Below are positions 41,222 through 45,852 of a stretch of 45,852 nucleotides of DNA, in pieces (position 1 is the stretch's first letter; every line of letters begins with the position of its first letter). Origin of the DNA: Tieghemiomyces parasiticus (lineage: Eukaryota > Kickxellomycota > Dimargaritomycetes > Dimargaritales > Dimargaritaceae); the NCBI GenBank assembly GCA_027575765.1, contig JANBPT010000307.1:1-45852 (forward strand). Direction: 5' to 3'. Under the pieces are notes generated by a model. It worked only from the letters and a program-made list of their open reading frames with translations. It searched no databases and was not told where the DNA came from. The translations under genes and the position numbers were made by a program.

Positions 41222-42199
41222 CTATACCAATCTTGAGTGTATGGTCGCACTATTTATTCAGGTACCAAAGTAAAAAGAAAATGTAAAAGGAATACCCTAC
41301 TCCAGAAGGCTATTTACGACATATAAAGGCATCCATCCCAACGCCAACCTTCACTATTTACCACTCCCCTCTCACTCATAGACAGGGGGGATGCATCATT
41401 TGGCCACAGGTTAAGTGCTAACCAGTATCTAGCGTTTCGTAATCCCTTAGCCTCCCAAGGATTAGAGGCTGATTTCCCGCAATAGCCATAGTCTCTAAAT
41501 GATCACATCTCAGAGATTATTCGCCCTGCACCAGAACAACCTGTCCTACGTCGTTTGATAATATGGTTGGCTGATTCTCCAAAGGTATACCACTTACAAT
41601 TAGGCGAGTTGTAGTGTCCGACGGTGGTCTCCCCAGCCTCTCTGCGGGTACGCTGTCGATTAGCTCTGCCACAACCTCTCCATCTCATATTATTATTGTA
41701 TCATGCGGGCAGATACAGGGCTGGTTTCTTCTGAAGCAAGCGTGCCAGCCTGCGTCAATGATTGGCATCTAACGACGTAAATAATCATGTACATATACGC
41801 AATAGTTTATTGGTACCCGTTTCCCGAGCTCGCGTATCTACCAAATTCATGGGTTTGATTGTCAACCTATCGTGTCCAACCCAGCATCCAAGTATGGCCA
41901 GGCCTAGCTCATTTAGCGCTGCGATTCTGGGAACGGCAGAGGACATCAGGCCTGGTGCACTGATCTCCGGTGATCTTGGGTTGACCAGTAGATTGGCCCA
42001 TACGAGTATTGAAACGGCGGTAGTTGGATGCCAGGAAGATAATGTCTATTTTTTTAAATAAAAATAGAAATAATAATAGGGTAGTGAAGGTGAGGGAGCG
42101 GGGCGGCACAGGAATGGTAATCCTAGATCACGAGCCTTGTTCACTGGGAGAGGGGGGGGGGAGTCGCGGTCGGCGGGTTGCAAAGTTCCCAAAAATAAA
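41222..42199. other. Gene-poor spacer, A/T-richer
   Basis: About 980 nt between the exon-like islands and the ITFG1-like stop. Only short frames on both strands. It should include the 3' UTR of the ITFG1-like gene. Nothing was recognised. Confidence 0.45.
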
Positions 42200-45100
42200 C
42201 TACAGCGCGTCAAAGTTGATGACATGTAGAGTACGGTCCTTTTCTCGCTTGTCCTCCCGCTACAGCGCAGCGGGAAGGTGAGTGGGTAGATGCAAAAAAG
42301 GATGGGCGATAAAGGTTAAGAATTAAGCGGAAAACGCGACGCACATAGCTCTGCCGCGCCGCCAGCCGGTGGATATATTCGTTGGCGCTAAAACCACGCA
42401 ATCCGAGTAGAGTCTAACCTTTTCTACCCAAGTCAGGGTGCCCACGGTGACGGCCAGGACGAATACGGTGACCAACAGGACGATGAGTACCCCGATGGCT
42501 GATGAACTCAGATTAATGTACAGTTCGATACGCCAGCTAGGCAGACGTTGAGAGAAGTGGATTATTGGACCGGGATGCATCCAGAGTGGACGAGGGACGG
42601 TAGTGGCGACGGGAAGCGGTGATGATGAGTAGAGGTGAGTGGAGGTGAGTACAAAAGGTTAGTGTGACGTCCTTCGGTTGGTGTGCGACCCTCCCGTGGC
42701 GACTCAAGCCACCCAGTGGGAAACAGATAACAAGGTGGGTTAGGGGCGTCGGGATCAAATACGGAGGGAGGCGGTGGAGGACCAGACGGTTCCCTAGCCT
42801 TAGGCCCTCCCAGTTTCTGTCGGCCACCGGCCACCAATGGCGTCCGTTATCATTTCCCCCCTCCCTCCATCTCTGCTAGGGTGTACCCAGCACGGACGCA
42901 CTTGTGCGCAGGTTTCAGGACGGTCGCACCGTTGATTAGACGCGGCCGAATCGGGTTTATCGTCACCTCCACTTACTTGTCAACGTCCTGCGAGGTGCCC
43001 TGCCACGGTGAGATGACCAGCTGGGAGTTGGGGATGATGCCGGCCCACGTCCGGTGACTAACAGTCTGTTTTTAGGGGGTGGTCAGGATAGCCAGTGTGG
43101 GGGGTTGGGGGTAAATAGCAAGCATGGAAAAAAAAGGTGGCAGGGAGGGGAAAAACAGAAAATGGACGTGTCGTGAGGATGTGGGGGGCGTTAATTGTCA
43201 GTCTCCTCTTCATATTCCAGGTACTAGATGGCAGTCCATCACCGCTGCCGCTGGTGAGTGACTGGCACCAAACATGGACAAGCCCCGCTTTTGCTTAACA
43301 AACCTGGTTATAAGTGGATCCGACGGCTAGCTCTTCAATGTAGTTGTTGGTGCGGCCGAGCCCGAACAGGTTGTACGGGGTGAGTCGGGCCATGTAGTTA
43401 CTCTGTGGGAGCTGGGCGACCTGTACGGCGTGTTTGGTACCGGCGTTATCCACAATGGTATATTTAAGGCTGGCGCCAGGGTAGTTCACGCCGTAGGGGG
43501 CTGTCCGGGGGGAGTCCGGCTGGCCTGTCGAGCACCAATTGAGGCAAACCCCATTCAACATGAGGGTCTTGGCGAAGAAGGCGTCACTAAAAAAGTTGTT
43601 AAATAGAAGTTGCGTGGTCCGCGCGTGCGGGTTGGACCCGCCGGCGGATCCTGATGTCAAGGCCACCACGTCCAGCGTGCCGTCGTCGTCCAGGTCAAAG
43701 AATAGGCCCGTCGGGAGGAGCTCATTATCGGCGGTGGAGCCGGCGAGGAGGGCGGACCAGAATGACGGTGGCACCCCGGCCTGGGCGTCTGGTTGTGACG
43801 GTAGAGCCAAGGCGTCCACCCCGCTGGTGGTGACGGCCAGGGACCGACGGTGCGCCGCACGAGCGGCCGGGGTGCAAAACAAGGCGCTACAGGGTACGGA
43901 CTGAAGGAGACGGATGGTGGCGATACCCGTAGCGGCTGTGCGCGTGGTCACCATAAGGTCGGGGAACCCATCATAGTTGAAATCTCCCAACTGCAGACGC
44001 AGCGGAAGGGCTCCGCGAAAGTTGGGGTCGGTGGTCACGAGCGTTTCCCCCGGTAGTAGGTCGGCAAGCGGAATGAAGACGTGGCCGGTACTCCCGGTGA
44101 TCGCCCCGACATCCAGCTGGAAGTCCGCGTCTGCCGAGCACAGGTCGGTGGCCGGACGGCAGTCAGACTTTTGGCCCAGCTTACAGAGTGGCTTCTGTTG
44201 GTTGTACACGACGTGGATGCCGCAGGCCGCCGTGCTAGACCCGCCATTATCGCAGGTCGCGAATACCAGATCAACCGCCCCGTCTGCGTCCATGTCAGCA
44301 AAACTGACGAGACCACTCCCGACGGGTAGCTCACCTTTGCGAGCAAATGTGAGGCCTGATGTGATTGAGTTAGTCCAGATCTGGTAACCTGTGGCCTGCC
44401 CGGTTGAGTCACCGCAGGTCACAAATAGGTCTGGCGATAAGAATAGAGGAAGTGCGAAGACGGGATTGGGAGGGCGGGCGGATGTGAAGGATAAGTGAGG
44501 TTGTCAAATGGAAGCCATGACTAGTGAGCGGGTGTAATGCCGCTTCACACATAAGGTCTCAACTGGAGGCGAGGGCAGGGAGGGGGGCGGATGGACTGTC
44601 AACCAAAGAGCGCTGACATCAGCAGCGCACTGGACTTGGAGACATTGCTATCCTAAAATAAGTCAACCCGGGGTTTTCGGCCAGATGGACGAATGAGTCA
44701 GTAGAAACTCCACCACTCCCCTTCCTTATTGTTAAATAAGTAGTTTTATCTTACCGGCTCGGCAGTCACCGTCGAGGTCGATCCAGGCGTTTGAGTGTGG
44801 CCGGGAGAATTCGCAAAGAGTGTGGCTCTCGCTCCCAAAGGTCAGGTCCTCACTGCAGTAAAGTGCACGGTGGATCCAGGTGGGCAAAGTGGAGGCGGTG
44901 GAATACAAGGTGAAGCAAAGTGGTCAATTATTAGCATGCCAGATTTAGGGCACTAGGATTATCATACGCCGGATTGGGTAGGGAGCTGCGAAGGCACGCG
45001 CACGCGCGGACCCTCTGGCGGGTAAACCAGAGGCGTGAATGAGACGAGACAATCCCGAGAGTGAAGGGCAGTCAGCTGGCTAGGGCATATTCTAGCGGCT

Positions 45101-45852
45101 CAAAATCACTCTATAGCCCTCTTACATTTCAAACAATGGCCGGGACGGGTCTACTTTAGCGTTGTTTCGCCATAGCTTCGGTCGGTTTTGACCATCTTCG
45201 TTAAAGAAACCGAGTAGGTCGGTTGTCATATCACCGTGGAAATCCACCGGAACGGGGTCAGCGATGGCCGCGGGGGGCAGTACAGCGGGTGTGGGCTCTA
45301 GAGAAGACCTCCCCGGAGAGGGACGAACCAGTCAGTAGCAGGAGGGGAGGAAAGTGGCAGGAAAGGGGGGGGGGAGAATAGTGGTGAATAGGCAGTCAAG
45401 TGTCGGATCGTAAACTGATACGGTCAGAGTTAAGATGGTACACGGCCGATAAGGTATTATTCTCTATTCGTTACCTGTCATCACTTACCAAACCCGCCCT
45501 GTCCGTCACCGATGTACACCTTCATGTGAATCGGGCCGTTGGGCTCACCAACGGGATCTGTCTGACCTATGACCAACAGGTCCAATTGGCCATCGTAGTT
45601 AAAATCACCCGGAATCAGTGATGTTGCGACGATGGTCAGGTCTTCCACTAACGACTGCCGGGACAAGTCAATGTGGGCACCGTCAGCTTTGGCAAAACGC
45701 GCGTCATCTGACCGAGTGGTAATAGTGACGAGTATGGTGCGGTAACATCATCCAAAAGTAATGGGAGGGGAGGGGGGTAGGGGAGGTCAGGGTCTGCATT
45801 CCAAATCCAGCCGCTCTCACGATTTGCAATTGATGGAAGATCAGGAATTGGT
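42200..45852 (-). CDS. ITFG1/TIP-like FG-GAP repeat membrane protein (5' end outside window)
   Basis: Type I membrane protein with a beta-propeller of FG-GAP repeats, related to animal ITFG1 (T-cell immunomodulatory protein). Exons, in coding order: up to 45821 (edge), 45707-45489, 45297-45126, 44852-44755, 44430-43304, 43065-42977, 42536-42419, 42259-42200; all phases agree. Calcium-type DxDxDG loops recur: GDFNYDGQLDLLV, IDLDGDCRADLFVTC, FADMDADGAVDLVF, GDFNYDGFPDLMV and FFDLDDDGTLDVV. The family block YGVNYPGASLKYTIVDNAGT, then QVAQLPQSNYMA and FGLGRTNNYIEELAVGST, is nearly identical to ITFG1. Then come WAGIIPNSQLVISPW, one membrane helix (IGVLIVLLVTVFVLAVTVGT) and a short charged tail REDKREKDRTLHVINFDAL, also family-typical. 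The propeller should face the lumen or outside. The signal peptide is not in view, and the edge exon is tentative. Confidence 0.9.

Noticed and set aside
1..45852. tRNA genes, rRNA and CRISPR arrays
   Set aside because: A scan by eye for GGTTCRANYCC-type B boxes with matching stems, for rRNA cores, and for spaced direct repeats found none. A tRNAscan-SE/Infernal run would be decisive.

Overview
The window looks like nuclear DNA of an early-diverging (non-Dikarya) fungus; a Zoopagomycota/Kickxellomycotina-type genome is my best guess from gene content, not a proven placement. Genes are separated by short to medium spacers, most carry several GT-AG introns (about 60-330 nt, GTAAGT-type donors, CTAAC/CTAAT-type branch sites), and the proteins are fungal or opisthokont in type: TIM22, mS37, EFM4, Eaf1, TAF11, Yah1 and 14-3-3. 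A Twinkle mtDNA helicase and an ITFG1/TIP protein argue against Dikarya. All gene models below were built by hand from splice signals, reading phase and family motifs.

Layout. 1-2.7 kb: no intact gene, but a degraded mariner-type transposase C-terminus near 600. 2.77-3.59 kb (+): TIM22. 4.01-7.15 kb (-): Twinkle helicase with a spliced low-complexity tail. 8.35-8.79 kb (-) and 9.42-10.02 kb (+): mitoribosomal mS37 and bS16m, head to head. 10.5-11.6 kb (+): lysine methyltransferase EFM4. 11.8-13.4 kb (-): six-exon HAD phosphatase. 14.07-15.93 kb (+): six-exon orphan protein. 16.57-18.18 kb (-): membrane-anchored DUF1636 (thioredoxin-like ferredoxin) protein. About 18.5-19.96 kb (+): a gene of which only the 3' end could be modelled. 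21.1-26.7 kb (-): large DH-PH RhoGEF. 28.1-29.3 kb (-): mitochondrial [2Fe-2S] ferredoxin. 29.96-30.63 kb (-) and 31.25-36.72 kb (+): TAF11 and Eaf1, head to head. 37.5-38.3 kb (-): 14-3-3. 38.3-42.2 kb: gene-poor, with unassembled exon-like islands. 42.2-45.85 kb (-): ITFG1-like FG-GAP membrane protein, running off the right edge.

Five genes serve mitochondria: TIM22 (carrier import), Twinkle (mtDNA replication), mS37 and bS16m (37S ribosome) and ferredoxin (Fe-S cluster synthesis). TAF11 and Eaf1 (TFIID and NuA4) share a promoter region. No tRNA, rRNA, CRISPR array or intact mobile element was seen.

The items most worth a second look are: a Twinkle that keeps the primase zinc cysteines and an Asp-rich TOPRIM motif but seems to have lost the TOPRIM Glu; a DUF1636 protein with a membrane anchor and large insertions; a 30-nt microexon carrying the HAD catalytic acid; and the unresolved fast-evolving genes at 18.5-20 kb and 40-41 kb.
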